From the NCBI GenBank assembly GCA_029204225.1, contig CM055111.1, positions 26,757,540 to 26,817,539 on the forward strand: DNA of 60,000 nucleotides, read 5' to 3'. The number at the start of each line of letters is the position of its first letter. Positions within the stretch are counted from its first letter, which is position 1. Shown piece by piece: positions 47,774-59,860 of the stretch. Below the pieces are notes generated by a model. That model was given only the letters and a program-made list of their open reading frames with translations, did no database searches and had not been told where the DNA came from. Position numbers and translations under genes: made by a program. This DNA comes from Diphasiastrum complanatum (Eukaryota > Streptophyta > Lycopodiopsida > Lycopodiales > Lycopodiaceae).

Positions 47774-49500
47774 CTCCTCCTCAAATCTAGCCTTGGAGAT
47801 CACAATGCTTTTATCAATATCTAATTGAAGATCTAAGCTTGATGAATGAATATTTAGGTAAAGGTCTAGTAAACAAATCAGCCAGCAACTTGATGATGGC
47901 ACGTGTTGGAGCTTGATCTCTTTAGCTTGCACTTTTTCCCTCACGAAATGATGAGCAATTTCGATGTGTTTGCTCTTTGCATGGAATGTAGGATTAGTTG
48001 CAAGTGATTGGGCTGATTGGTTGTGACAATAGATGATAGGGATCTCCTCCTCCATGACATGAAGCTCCACCAATAGCCTTTTGAGCCACAAGACCTCCTT
48101 GCATGTTGATGTCAAGGCCTTGTATTCGGATTCTGTGGAAGATAGGGAGATGGTATCTTGCTTTTTGGAAAGCCATGATACTACTCCATCACATAGAAAG
48201 GTGGAAAAGGCACTTGTTGATCTTCTATCCACTTTGTCACCTGCAAAATCCGAGTCACTATAGGCTCTTAAGCCAAGATTAGTTCCTCTATACAAAATAC
48301 CAAAATTCTTAGTGAATGAAATGTACCTAAGAACTCTTTTGGCCATCTTCCAATGTGAAACTAGAGGACTTTGCATGAATTGGCTTAACTTTCCAAAACT
48401 ATAACTAAGATCAGGTCTAGCTATAGTTAAATAGATCAAGGAGCCAATAAGCCTTCTATATAATGTGATGTCCTCAAAGGATGCTTCATCACAACCAATA
48501 GATGCTTTTACATGTTGCTCCATTGGTGTCTCAATGCCTTTACAATTCTTCATTCCAAATCTATCTAGGATGGATGTAGCATATTTAGATTGACAAATGA
48601 AGCTAAAATCACATCCTCTAATAAAGTCTATTCCAAGAATGAAACTCAATAGGCCGAGATCTACCATCTTAAACTCTTTTGCTAAAGCAATTTTTACATC
48701 TCTAATTCCATCTAGATCATTACCACTCAAGATAATGTCATCTACATACAAAACAAGAATAATGATCATGCCATCCTGAAAACTTATATACAATGATGGA
48801 TCATAGGCACTCATTACAAAATTGATGGAAATGAGAAAAGAGTTTAGCCTAGAGTACCATGCTCTAGGTGCTTGCTTGAGCCCATAAAGACTCTTCTTCA
48901 AAAAACACACCTTTCCTTCATGCTTTGCCTTGATGAAGCCCTCGGTTTGCCTCATGTAGATCTCTTCCTCCAAATAACCATTGAGGAATGCATTTGTGAC
49001 GTCAAGTTGGAATAGCTCCCAATTGAAGGTTGTAGCAAGACTAATGATCAACCTGATAGTAACAAGCTTAGCCACAGGAGCAAAAGTCTCAACATAATCA
49101 ATGCCTTTGGTTTGTAAAAAACCTTTGGCAACAAGCCTAGCTTTATGCTTGCTTATGGATCCATCTTTATTATACTTCAATCTAGACACCCACTTGCAAT
49201 CAAGAGGTTTCTTCCCTTGAGGAAGATCCACAAGATCCCAAGTATGATTCTCAATAAGAGAATCATACTCTACTTGCATAGCATCCATCCAACTTTTAGA
49301 CTTACAAGCATCTTCATAGCATGTTGGCTCATCTAACATTGAAGTAAGAAAGGTGTAAGATGTGAAAGATGATGAGCCTTCCCTTTGATCACCTTGACCA
49401 TCATAGGTGAGTCTCAATGGCCCGGATCTTGCCCTTGTAGATCTTCTTGGAGTTCTTGGAGTTCTTGCATCTTGAGGTGGATCCTCAAGTTCTTCTTAAC
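47735..49500 (-). pseudogene. pol of the complete element: reverse transcriptase and RNase H
   Basis: An open frame of 560 codons from 49417 (homology starts earlier, at about 49497, behind a TAA). RT shows ENHTWDLVDLPQGKKPLDCKW, ARLVAKGF, FQLDVTNAFLNGYLEEEIYM, SLYGLKQAPRAWY and the catalytic VLYVDDIILSG. RNase H shows AYSDSDFAGDKVDRRST, SLSSTESEYKAL and HIEIAHHFVREKV. Near the end (about residue 510), after LQHVPSSS, a frameshift replaces the usual LADLFT tail. The RT catalytic Asp pair is intact. It is separated from the upstream frame by a frameshift and a TAA at about 49496. Confidence 0.9.
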
Positions 49501-51749
49501 TTGGAAGCTCCTCCTCCATCCTGATCCTTGGCATCAAGATGATTAGTAGCATTATCATCCAAATCACAAGCATGTCCTTCATAAAAAATAACATCCCTAC
49601 TCACTATCACCTTGCTAGTGATTGGATTGAAGACTCTATAACCTTTGCTATTCTCACCATATCCCACAAAGATGCCTTTGATGGATGTTGCATCATCCTT
49701 CCTTCTCTTATCCAAGGATTGGTGTACACAACAAGTGGATCCAAAAACTTTGAGATCTTTGAGATTGGGCTTCTCTCCAAATAGAGCTTCAAATGGTGTG
49801 ATTCCTCCAATGGCTTGGTTTGGCAATCTATTGCACAAATAGTTAGCACAAGTTATTGCTTCAACCCAAAATGGTTTGGATAGAGAAGCATCTATCCTTA
49901 AGGCCTTAGCACACTCACAAAGAGATCTATTTCTTCTCTCACTCACTCCATTTTGTTGAGGGGTGTATGGACATGACAACTCCCTCTTTATGCCATTAGA
50001 AATACAAAAGTCAATCAACTTATTGGAGATATATTCACCTCCATTATCACTCCTTAATACCTTAATCTTGGTACTAAGTTGATTTTCTACCAAAGTCTTG
50101 AACTTTACAAAAGAATCAAACACCATTGATTTGCTAGACAAGAGGTACATCCAACAAAATCTAGAATAGTCATCAATGAAGATTACATAGTACTTGGCAC
50201 CACCATTAGACTCATGTGAAAAACTATGAACATCCGAATGGATGAGTTCAAGAGGAGAGTTTGAACTTGATGTAGATCTTGAGAAGGGTAGCTTGTGAGC
50301 CTTTGAGAGGCTGCATGCTTCACATCTCTTCCCACACTTTGACAAATGCTTGGGGAGTCCAACTGCAAGCTCCTTTGTAGCCATAGATTCCATGGCTTTG
50401 TAGTTGGGGTGGCCCAACCTTTTGTGCCACAGTTCCACCTTTGATAGCTCCACCTTTGCCAAGTTAACACTCTCCACTGCAATAATAGCATCAAGCTTAA
50501 ACAATCTACCTTGCTTAAAGCCTTTGGCTATACATTCATCATTTCTAAGGATGGAACAAACTCCATGCTTAAATTGTACATCTAGGCCATTATCCATTAA
50601 CTGGCCAACACTAAGCATTTTCTTGGTTAACTTAGGAACATAAAGAACATTATCTAGATTCATCCTTTTGGATGATCCCACATACAAGGGAATTGTTCCT
50701 ATTCCACTTATCTTACATTCTTGACTACTTGCAGTATAGATTGATCTATGTAAGTCATTGTAAGAAAGTAAGGTGGAGAATATGTCCTTTTGATATGTCA
50801 TGTGGGAACTTGCCCCACTATCAATCCACCAAGAATCATTGGTGTTTCTCTTGGATGATGGTGGTTTGTTGGAAACCATCAAGGATGACTCTTCATCCTC
50901 CTCTTCCTCCTGATGTGCAATGTTGCTTTGTTTGCTCTCTTGTGCCTTCTTCTTCTTGAGACATTCTGATGCAAAATGTCCTTTCTTTCCACAGAAAAAA
51001 CATTTGTACTTGGACTTGTCTTTGATCTTGCCCTTTGAGCTTGAAGCCTCATCCTCCTCCTTGGTCTCCTTGAAGTGCTTTTTCTTGCCATTGGTCTTTT
51101 TCTTGCTTTTGAATGAGAAATTAGCTTTCTCATCACCATCCTTCAAAGAAATAGCATTCATTCTTGCACTGGTATGCAACATCCTACACTCTTCAGCTAC
51201 TAATACACTGTGTAGCTTTTCTATAGTAGGCAAAGTGTCTTGGATTGCAAAGCTTTGGACCAAATTTGTAAAGCCACTCCCTAGACCATTTAGGACAATC
51301 TGAACAAGCTCACTATCTTGAATCTTCTCTCCAATGGAAGCTAACTCCCTATTAAGAGACTTGATTCTTAGCACATAATCTTGTGCATTCTCATCACTCC
51401 TCTTCATGCTTTGTAGAATCTAATTCCTAAGCATGAGAACCCTCGAAGTGTTACTAGACTCATAGATAGATTTTAAAGATTCCCAAGCCTCTTTAGCACT
51501 CTTACATGATGATACTTCCCTTAAAAGATCATTGCTTACATTCATCTTAATACAGTGAAGTGCAAGCCTAGACCTCTTCTTGTATCTCACTAATTCCTAT
51601 GCACCTAGAGGTTCATCTTCATCATCTATTAGAAACTCATAAAGATCCTGGAGCACCATTAGTGACTCCATCCTCACTTTCCAAATAGCATAATTGGTAG
51701 AATTTAACCTCTCACTAGCTTCTAGAAGGTAGGCTCCCACTGATCCCAT
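49485..51749 (-). pseudogene. gag-protease-integrase of the complete element
   Basis: The frame starts at ATG 51749 (MGSVGAYLLEASERLN, NYAIWKVRM). It is in frame with the 640-codon open stretch from 51407 apart from TAG at 51599-51597 and 51422-51420. It contains UBN2 gag (YVLRIKSLNRELASIGE), the zinc knuckle CFFCGKKGHFASEC, protease WWIDSGASSHMT, GAG-pre-integrase LWHKRLGHPNYKAM, and integrase with CEACSLSKAHKLPF, LIHSDVH, FIDDYSRF, LRSDNGGEYIS and PYTPQQNGVSERRN, so all three catalytic acids are present. It ends with IFVGYGENSKGYRVF and stops at 49485 after a frameshift near 49500-49530. Confidence 0.9.
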
Positions 51750-52380
51750 CTTACTAGCAAGATTCTACACACAAGATATAGATTTGTTTGGACTTGAAAC
51801 TCACAAAGGTTTCTAACTTGCAGTGTTTCACTCAAATGTTGACTTCGAATCCAACAGATGGATTTGTAATCACAGTTCTATCACTCCCTCACAAACTGGA
51901 ATGAAGATAAGATGAGATGAAAACTACACTCAAGCAAATCTTGCCAATCTTGGCTATTCTTGGACAAAAACTGACTCTATCTCTCTCATTCACTTTGATG
52001 TACTTTCAAGACCTGGTTTCCACTTTAAGAAGGTCTGAAATCAGCCTAGACTAATTAGTTTTCATGAAACAAATTCAAAACTAATCAATGGCAACTGATC
52101 TTGGTAGCTTATCCTAGGATTTGCACCAAAAATTACATCAAACTGACACCATATGAATTTTCTATGATCCAATGAATATGGGTTATTAAATGCTGGTTCA
52201 GAGATGCCCACACGTGTGAACAGTACGGATTTTGATCCTAAAAAAGTTTGGGATTAAATCCCCTCACCAAAACCTGGATACCAGCTCGCCCTTCCAATAC
52301 TAGCTTTTTGCACCAAAACCTGCTAAAACTGGATTAGATTCAGACACAGATCAATGGCCTTGTACTTGGCTCTGATACCA

Positions 52381-53071
52381 TGTGAAAAGTACAGTAATAA
52401 GGACCATAAATGGATCTTTGAATGATCCACAAGGTGATTGTATGCTTGTTAAACAATCTATCAGAAACTAGTCATCAGAAACCAAGATCTAGTTTAGCAG
52501 CTTGATAGGAAACAAGTAGAGACAATCAAAGCATTGATCAAATAGTCTAATCCAACTCCAAACATGTGGAAATAAGGCTGTAGTACGGCCTGTAGACAGT
52601 GTTTACAAAGTGCCAAAGCTGAGTTTCATTGGACAAATAGAGTAATCACCATACAATGAGAGGAAACTCGAGTTTCTCCTTGAGGCTCCAAAAAGTTTCT
52701 ATCTTCTCACTATGGAGAATGGAAATACATAGTAAAACAAACTTCCTTTGCAAAGTTAGGTGAAAATCCAGCATGTAATAAGGAAGTAGACTCCACTTTC
52801 TTGCCCTAATGTGAAAACCCTAGCCTAGATCCAAGAGTCATGCTTGGTAGGTTCATGGTAGGTACAAATCTCATCATAAATCATGGTCTAGATCCTACAA
52901 AGTAGGAATCACTACCAAATAGACACAACCACTCCTCTTGACTCGTGGTAACCTACTTTAGGTGTGTATGTACAAGTGGCACTTTAGCCATTCAAGTAAC
53001 CAACAAACAATATTGACAAAATGTACAATATTCTACATGGCTAGATTTGCCAATGTAGGCAATTTTTCACA
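52381..53071 (-). repeat. 5' LTR of the complete copia element
   Basis: 691 bp, abutting the perfect primer site at 52367-52380 and the AAAAA duplication at 53072. Confidence 0.9.
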
Positions 53072-53076
53072 AAAAA

Positions 53077-54718
53077 GGCTACTACTCATAACAGATTTGT
53101 TTTTATGATTGGAACATGGCAAGCATAAATCAAGAATCTAATTCTAAGCATTTAGCATCACAACTCTGGCCTGTCATTTTGGTTAACTCAGATAAGATCT
53201 ACTCACTTATCTTACTTCTTACGAGGTCACTATCCACAAACTATAGATCTATAATCTCTCACTCTCGACAAATCGACTCTTGCTCACATTCACAAATCAC
53301 ATCAATTAATATCAAAATACTACAAGTACTCAACACACGATTATATGCAACAAAAATAGTACACATAACTGATAAGAATCACTCCAAGGATTCATATTCC
53401 AATGACAATAGCTTATTATAAAACTTCATGCACTAGATTTGCGCTCACTCATCAACTCCGCTAATCACTAATATGATCACCAACACATCGAATAAGCTAT
53501 CCTTCTTTGGATTGCCCGATCTCGATTCACTGGCTGATCTCCAAAACTGTTCAATCTCTACACATTCACTCTCTTCCCATCATCAACTCTCCTCTTCTTC
53601 TTCGACTTCTCTTCTTTTCTATCTTTTCTCTTCTTACATGCCATCGAGTTTCTTGGCTGTCACTTTCTACAACCGAATATCATTGAACTTCCCACTACCA
53701 GGTCACATCCAACTAACTTTTACGTAACTAACTAGTCTTTTTCTCAACTCATGGTCTTACACAACAAGATTCCATGGTTGGGTTCATAACTACAATTCTA
53801 GTTACTCTAGTTCTCGGATCAACCGACACCAGAAATGTATTTCTTTGGCTGATTGTGATCTTAGTAGATAATCTACCAACAATCCATAACATCTTTTTCA
53901 TTTGACTCTCCTTTGATGTTCTTGACTAGCTCCAAATTGCCAACTTCCCTTTTGTCTTGTTGTGAACAATTCACCATAATCATAGAATCCTTTGAGTTGA
54001 TGAATAGATGTGAGATCCATGCCTTGGATCTTCCCAAAAACCAGTCTTCCATTGCCCTTTCCTTCACAAGACTCCCTCTTAATGATTGCATCATAAGAAG
54101 TAGAAACCTCTTGAATAGTAGAAGCCATGAAAAAAATCATTAGTACCTTTAACATATAATAAGGATGATTTAAGTACTCTCTTTTTTCAAAGAATAACTT
54201 CTACTCAATGATTTAGGTATTGACTCGTATGATAATGATTCTTCGTGACTATCATTCATAATGACATCATTCAAAACATCCTACTTTGAATACTGTTGGG
54301 CTATGTGGGAATAGCAGCTGCTAGAAACAAAGAGATCGCAGGTAGAGAGAGAAAGGGCACTGAAGAGTGATGATATATCCTACATGATATCCATCCAATT
54401 GCAAAGAGAGAGAATTGAGGAAAACAAGAATGTTGCAAAAGATCACATAGAAAATGAGAACCAATTAAGAATAGAAACTTTTTTCTTTTTTGAATCGTTG
54501 AACAACTCTCTACGTTCCTCCTCCTTTATAAGAAAAGAGAGGAGCGTGTACATGCCAAGAAATGGGCGCTTGGAATTGCCACGTAGGAAATGTGGAGGAG
54601 GCAGATTGCTGACGTCAACAAGCACACCACAAACACACATGTGCTTTGTTTGACACCAACAATCCTTCTCACAAGCAAAACATCTATTTCTTTTCTGAAT
54701 TCTACTATCACCTACATG
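53077..54718. other. Low-repeat region, no confident gene
   Basis: Short open frames (53116-53421, 53473-53727 plus; 53898-54130 minus, starting MASTIQEVSTSYDAI) have no recognisable domain. The minus-strand frame has a plausible ATG and 76 codons but nothing else to support it. Composition resembles ordinary intergenic DNA and no LTR is seen. Confidence 0.4.
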
Positions 54719-54860
54719 TAGACTCCACATCTTCACACACCATTTGTGTATGGTCTACGCAGCTATACATGGACTGTGATTAAACCGTCTTTCACTTGAC
54801 TCTACATCTTCACAAATCATTGTGTTTGGTCTATGTAGCTATACATGGACTGTGAATCAC
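54719..54860 (+). repeat. Imperfect tandem duplication of about 78 bp
   Basis: GACTCCACATCTTCACACACC... at about 54720 and GACTCTACATCTTCACAAATC... at about 54799 each continue to GCTATACATGGACTGTGA; identity is roughly 85 percent by eye. Confidence 0.8.
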
Positions 54861-56186
54861 ATTGAATTTTAGCACTTATCCACTTAAAGTGGCATGACTT
54901 CTTCTTGAAGAACAACTTTGAAAGCTTCCAAACGTGGTGGCAAACTGAGCATAGGAATTTGTGAGGCTTCAAATTTATTTTGTTCGGCACCATCTCTCTC
55001 TTTCTAGTTGGTGGTGATTTGATTTGATTGACCTAGTTTGGCTACAATTTATTCACATTACCCCTAGATGTTTTAAATTAACTTGGGACCTTTCCTTGGC
55101 TATTTCCTCTTACATTTGCCTTGTCACAATCGTCACTTAGTGACTTGGGCTTATCGCATGTTTTCATAACACGAATTATGGTTCCTATCTGTTAAGAATA
55201 ATAATGTGTGTGCTGGGCTGGGGGTCCCTTAAAGGGTGTGGGTCCCTAAACGGTGCGACTGTTCTGTGGACCGTCTCTAGTCTCTCTCTCAACGCCTCAT
55301 TCACATATCATTAATTACAGTATGTACTAATATAAACTGTGTGCGCTCTCTATCTCTCTCTTCTCTGTTCGATGATCTCTCTTCTCTCTGCTGTTGCCAT
55401 GTAGACATTCAATACTATCGGTGGGTGGGCATCTGGCATCGGACCCTTGAGCCTTCTTCGAAAATGCCTCCTGAAGTGTTTTACTTTTCTTTGTGTTTTA
55501 ATTAAATATATACTCGTAGTCTCTAGCAATGTTAGTGTGATCGGCTTATTTTTCTCCGGTTTTGTCCTGTTTGATGCTTTCTGTTAAGGCTTATCGTCTT
55601 CCTGCAGTTGTACTTATTTACTTGCAACGGAGATAAGTTCATGACCTGCTATTCTGCACGTCTCATTCGACCGCCTGTTCCTGGATCGCACGATTGTTTC
55701 TTGTAGTTTCGTCGCTTTTTCTGTGGGTGCGCACTGCGTGCGTTTCCCGCTGGGTTGATGCTCCAATAATTAATCGATTGATGTAGGTCGTTTTTCAGTC
55801 TGCGCGATCGCGGTGCGAAAATATGAAAAAAAATTTAGAATTTTGTTCGTCGTCGTGTTTTTGAGCATTTGAGAATATTCACGCTTTGTTTGTAGATGCT
55901 GTGGCGGGAGAGACGCTCCGCAAACGGAAATGCACGCTGCATAGAATAGATATTACATATATATGAGGCTGATCAATCAATCAGTTAGCGTATTTCGTTT
56001 CTTATGTGAAGCATACACATTCTGAGCTTGATCATCTTCGCGTCTCTCATTGCTCAGAGGATATAATTAAGCCATCTTTTGGGGAGAAGCAGCTAATTCA
56101 ACATCTAGGTCTTTCTGAAGTTAAGGAAGCTCAGCAGTTAAAAGGTAGGGGAACTCCTTAGATATAAAGCTGTTACTTCTACAAGC
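54861..56186 (+). promoter_or_regulatory. Upstream region and long leader of the calmodulin-like gene
   Basis: AATATAAAC at about 55331 is a plausible TATA box. It is followed by a CT-rich tract (about 55345-55390) typical of plant transcription starts. If so, the leader to 56187 is about 830 nt and may hold an intron, but I cannot fix splice sites. An ATG directly followed by TAG is at 55399-55404. Confidence 0.4.
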
Positions 56187-56933
56187 ATGAAGCTACTGAA
56201 AAAGTTCTGGCGCAAAAAGTGCAGGAATTTTTGGCAACGATCCTCCAAAGGATCGTCGAATTCCTACTCAATTTCACGCGCTTACCCAGCTTCGTCGAAG
56301 TCGTTATCACCATCGATTTTATTCAAGAAAGTATCAAGGAACCACATGACAACAAATTCCTCAAAGGCGGTTACCAGCTACAACGAGTCAGCGTCTTTCA
56401 GTATTTCTAATGTGCATGAAATTGACGTTGTTGATTCTCCATCACCGACTGAATCAAACATCACAAATTTCTCCCGAAAGATTCAGTTCCTTTCGGCCGA
56501 TCTTCTCCACGAACTGGAAGACGTGTTTAAATTTTTCGATTCTAATGGGGATGGTAAGATCTCAGTATCAGAACTTGGATCCGTTCTAAGATCGCTCGGT
56601 GATACTCCTTCGGAGAAGGACTTGCAGCTGATGGTACAAGAAGTTGACATTGATGATGACGGTTACGTTGATCTAGAGGAGTTCGTGAAATTGAATGCAC
56701 CGGTATCTGCTGAGAACTTGGCTAGCCCTGAAGAGCTGAAAGATGTCTTCTGTGTTTTTGATGCTGACAAAAACGGTTACATTTCTGCGGAGGAACTCCA
56801 TAATGTGTTGCTCAATTTGGGTGACTGCGGGCTGACGATAGAAGATTGTCGTCGGATGATTAGAATAGTAGATTCTGACGGAGATGGCTTTGTCAATTTT
56901 GAGGAGTTCAAGAAAATGATGACAAGCCCATAG
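56187..56933 (+). CDS. Calmodulin-like calcium-binding protein (CML), four EF-hands
   Basis: 248 residues in one exon. Residues 1 to about 100 are a basic, Ser-rich extension beginning MKLLKKFWRKK without a clear signal peptide. The rest is two EF-hand pairs with complete 12-residue loops: D118-E129 (DSNGDGKISVSE), D154-E165 (DIDDDGYVDLEE), D192-E203 (DADKNGYISAEE) and D229-E240 (DSDGDGFVNFEE). All loops have Asp at position 1, Gly at 6 and Glu at 12, so all four should bind calcium. Plant CMLs of this layout act as calcium sensors that bind target proteins. Partner and site here are unknown, and the basic N-terminus could mediate membrane or nucleic-acid association (inference). The chosen ATG is the first of the open frame. 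It is the best-preserved host gene in the window and stands in low-repeat DNA. Confidence 0.93.
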   Translation: MKLLKKFWRKKCRNFWQRSSKGSSNSYSISRAYPASSKSLSPSILFKKVSRNHMTTNSSKAVTSYNESASFSISNVHEIDVVDSPSPTESNITNFSRKIQFLSADLLHELEDVFKFFDSNGDGKISVSELGSVLRSLGDTPSEKDLQLMVQEVDIDDDGYVDLEEFVKLNAPVSAENLASPEELKDVFCVFDADKNGYISAEELHNVLLNLGDCGLTIEDCRRMIRIVDSDGDGFVNFEEFKKMMTSP

Positions 56934-57512
56934 AAAAAGGTGTAAGGTTCCATAGTACAAAGCTATTAGTGTGAAAGTTTTATATTTTGAAATCTCTCGT
57001 GCTGATGGATCGTCCAGAGAAAATAATGTAGCTTCGGTTATTTAGAAATTAATAAGCTAAGTTTTGTGAGTGTTTCAGTTGGTGAAGCTAAAGTCAAAAT
57101 ATGAACTTATTTTAAATGACATCAATGGGGCAAACCTAATGACATCTATCAAGCTGAGATGATGAACTTGTTCTAGGGGATTAATGATGAAAACTCGTGA
57201 CATTCTAGTCGTTATACTATTTATAGAATGACCCCCTTTTGACTTGAAAATGTTTTGTTTATTATGGCATTTAATTCCTACATTTCCATGTAAAGGTCAT
57301 TAGTCAATACACTCAAGAGTACTTATTCTGCATACTACCAGACCAAGAGTTGCATAGAGCAATGCAAGGTGTTAATACATGCCACTACAAAGACGCACCT
57401 AGAGAAGAAGCATACGTAAAGCACATGTGTGCACTGTGATTGCTTAGGCAAAGTATATGTAATTATCCTTGTGAATCATAACCATAATTCCTATGGTAGG
57501 AACTAATTCTAC
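56934..57512. other. 3' flank of the calmodulin-like gene
   Basis: Presumably a 3' untranslated region followed by intergenic DNA. No further gene. Confidence 0.5.
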
Positions 57513-58376
57513 CAAAAGGAAGCAAAGTGAAGCGAAACTTGAACGAGCTTTGATATTGATATTACTAAAGCAAAATAATCATGAAGCAAAACGAAACGCA
57601 AAGCGAAAACAATCGCGAACGAAATCAATTCGGATGGAGTTCGAATATGATTGCTTGTCACTACCTGCTATATCAATCCTACAATCCTCCAAAATGTAGA
57701 CGAACACTGCTGACCTACGTTATAGATTAATACAACATTCAACAGGATTGAACCAGTGTGTGGAATTGATAAAACAAGTAAATGAGATATATGAATAATA
57801 TCAGACAACAATTCATTCAAGATCAGACAAAATTTAGAATGATATGTGCATAATAGCTACAACATCATCTATTGATCCTCTTGATTTCGAGCACTGTGTG
57901 ACAGATCCACATAGCGCATTGGCGTGAGAGAAATAATGTTCTTCCACGAATAGTATCTCACTTACTAGCGGACTTCTTGGATCTATTGGTCCTCTTACAA
58001 AATTGTCTCACTCATAGACGGACTTGTATTCTATATTTTATCTGTTTGTATCTGTATATGTTTGATACACCTAGCAAATGTGTATATCTCACAAACATTT
58101 TCGTGTCGCTTCGAGTAACATTCTTGATTAGACAGATTAAACATCTATAACTAATCATGGATTACAAGAGTGGTGGATTAGAGACATCCTAAAGCTCTTC
58201 TACTAATGTCACCATATCAGATCAAGGATTTGTACTTCATAGTACTTGGTTGATTTTCCTAGTTCTTTGGAGCACGAAGAGTTTTGTGTCGCGAATATTT
58301 TCATTTCGTGTCTTTTCGTCAAATTGAGAGTTGAAAGCTAGTAGATATTTGGTAATAGAAACATTTTGTTTTTTCA
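57513..58376 (-). mobile_element. Truncated 3' LTR of the TGAAAAAACA family
   Basis: On the minus strand it begins TGAAAAAACAAAATG at 58376 after the tract GAGAGGGAGC and matches 21761-22620. It breaks off at about 57513 in CTTCCTTTTG, so the last 75 bp or so are missing. Confidence 0.8.
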
Positions 58377-58385
58377 GCTCCCTCT

Positions 58386-59372
58386 CAAAGCATGATAGCT
58401 TGATGACTCCAAGACTGCTCCTCTATTTCTCGAACAGACTTTTGTCTAAGGCCTTTGTGAAAATGTTAGCAACCATCTCCTTCATTCCAATAAAAGTAGT
58501 CTGCAGCTTCCTCTTCTCGATCAGATCTCTTATCAAGTGGTGCTTGATTGCGATGTGTTTCTTCCTTGAGTGAAACACAAGATCCTTTGTCAGATGTATT
58601 GCGGATGTATTGTTCATCTGCAAAATCAGAGGTTCATTCCTCGTGTCACCTAGTTTGTCAAGGAACTGTTGGAGCCAAATGATTTCATTGGCCATCTTTG
58701 TTGCTGCTACATACTCTGCTTTGCAAGATGACTAAGCCACAATGGTCTACTTCTTGCTGACCCAGAGAATCGATGCTCTTGATGCGATGGTGCATCCTCT
58801 TGAGACACTTTTACAACCGTCCTTGAGAGATGCCCAGTTAGCATCAATGTATGAAAGCATCTGGAACCCTGCATTATGAGAATAACACAATCCAAAATCC
58901 TTCGTTAATTGAAGGTATTACAAGATTCGTTTCGCAATTTTCCAATGAGTCGAGTCTGGATTTCTACTGAATCGGCTCATCCTGAACATGGCATAAGCAA
59001 TGTCGGAATGTGTGTTATTTGCAAGATACATTAGTGATCCAATTAGCTTCATGTATGGTGTATGCTGCATCAATTCTCTTTCCTCTTCAGTCTTCGAGCA
59101 ATCTTCTTTTGTTAGGATTGTTCCTGCAAGCATTGGAGTATTTGCTCCTTTGCAATTCATCATTCCGAAATCTTCTAAGATCTTCTGGGTATATCTAGAC
59201 TGATGAAGGTACAATTTCCCTTCTTCATAGTCTCTGTCAATTTGTAAGCCAAGATAACATCTGGCTTCTCCTAGGTCTGCAATCTCGAAATATTCCAAGA
59301 TGTCATACTTCACCTCAGCAATAAGCTCTTCACTTTTGTGGAATATCATAGTGTCATCCACATATACAGCTA
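58386..59372 (-). pseudogene. Copia RT 3' half and RNase H (minus)
   Basis: The RT end starts in LAVYVDDTMIFHKSEE (59372), then FEIADLGEARCYLGLQID, YTQKILEDFGMMNCKGANTPM and KLIGSLMYLANNTHSDIAYA (to 58918). RNase H follows with frame breaks (IDANWASL at about 58850; MANEIIWLQQFLD, HLTKDLVFHSRKKHIAIKHHLIRD, IFTKALD at 58695-58423). The 5' part of RT and everything upstream are replaced by the palindrome-rich sequence to the right. Confidence 0.85.
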
Positions 59373-59439
59373 ATGAACAGAGGTATACACAAGAACACAT
59401 GTAACAAATATCCACGCACAATACAAAGCAGGACGCTCG

Positions 59440-59860
59440 GGCAAAAACAATTTCGCGTGGATATAACCCTAGATTGGCATAGATATTTGCGTGGATTATC
59501 CACGGGTGGATGTAGATCGGCCGGATGTCGGAAAATTCAAACTGCGTGGATTATCCACGCCAACTCCAACAATTGGCAACCGGGCAAACCTCCGACACCG
59601 GAGCCAAAAATGGAAAATTTAATTCCATGTGGATAATCCACGCCATAGTAAAATTTAAAAAAAAAAACTTGGCTTTCGCGTGGATATCGCGTGGATAATC
59701 CACGTGAAATTTTTTTATCCACGCGAAATCCAGAGAGCTGGGGCCATGCATACCACGTGGATATTTTTTTTTTTATATCCACGTGGTATCCACACAATCA
59801 AGTTTGTGGATTTTGCGTGGATTATCCACGCGTGGATAATCCACACAAATTTTTTTAACC
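59440..59860. repeat. Cluster of GTGGAT-A/T-ATCCAC palindromes
   Basis: At least six perfect or near-perfect copies of the palindrome GTGGATAATCCAC/GTGGATTATCCAC (about 59490, 59543, 59628, 59692, 59815 and 59832). There is also a longer inverted pair, CACGTGGATAT...ATATCCACGTGG, around 59755-59787. The remaining spacing is irregular. It may be the subterminal region of an unknown element that extends past the window. Confidence 0.75.

Larger units (their letters stand above)
47093..53071 (-). mobile_element. Complete Ty1/copia retrotransposon with target-site duplication
   Basis: 5979 bp on the minus strand. 5' LTR 52381-53071 (691 bp), primer site TGGTATCAGAGCCA (52367-52380), gag-pol 51749-47735, purine tract GATTTGAGGAGGAG (47774 upwards), 3' LTR 47093-47773 (681 bp). 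LTR ends are TGTGAAAA...TTTTCACA. AAAAA at 47088-47092 and 53072-53076 is the target duplication. By eye the LTRs differ by roughly a dozen substitutions and a 10-bp indel, so this is much younger than the other copia material. Domain order is gag, protease, integrase, RT, RNase H. Now inactive because of stops and frameshifts. Confidence 0.95.

Noticed and set aside
48081-49336. Plus-strand short frames across the complete copia element
   Set aside because: They are antisense shadows of the RT and RNase H frame.
53116-53727. Two plus-strand open frames of 101 and 84 codons
   Set aside because: Low-complexity Ser/Ile-rich translations without domain, promoter or repeat support.
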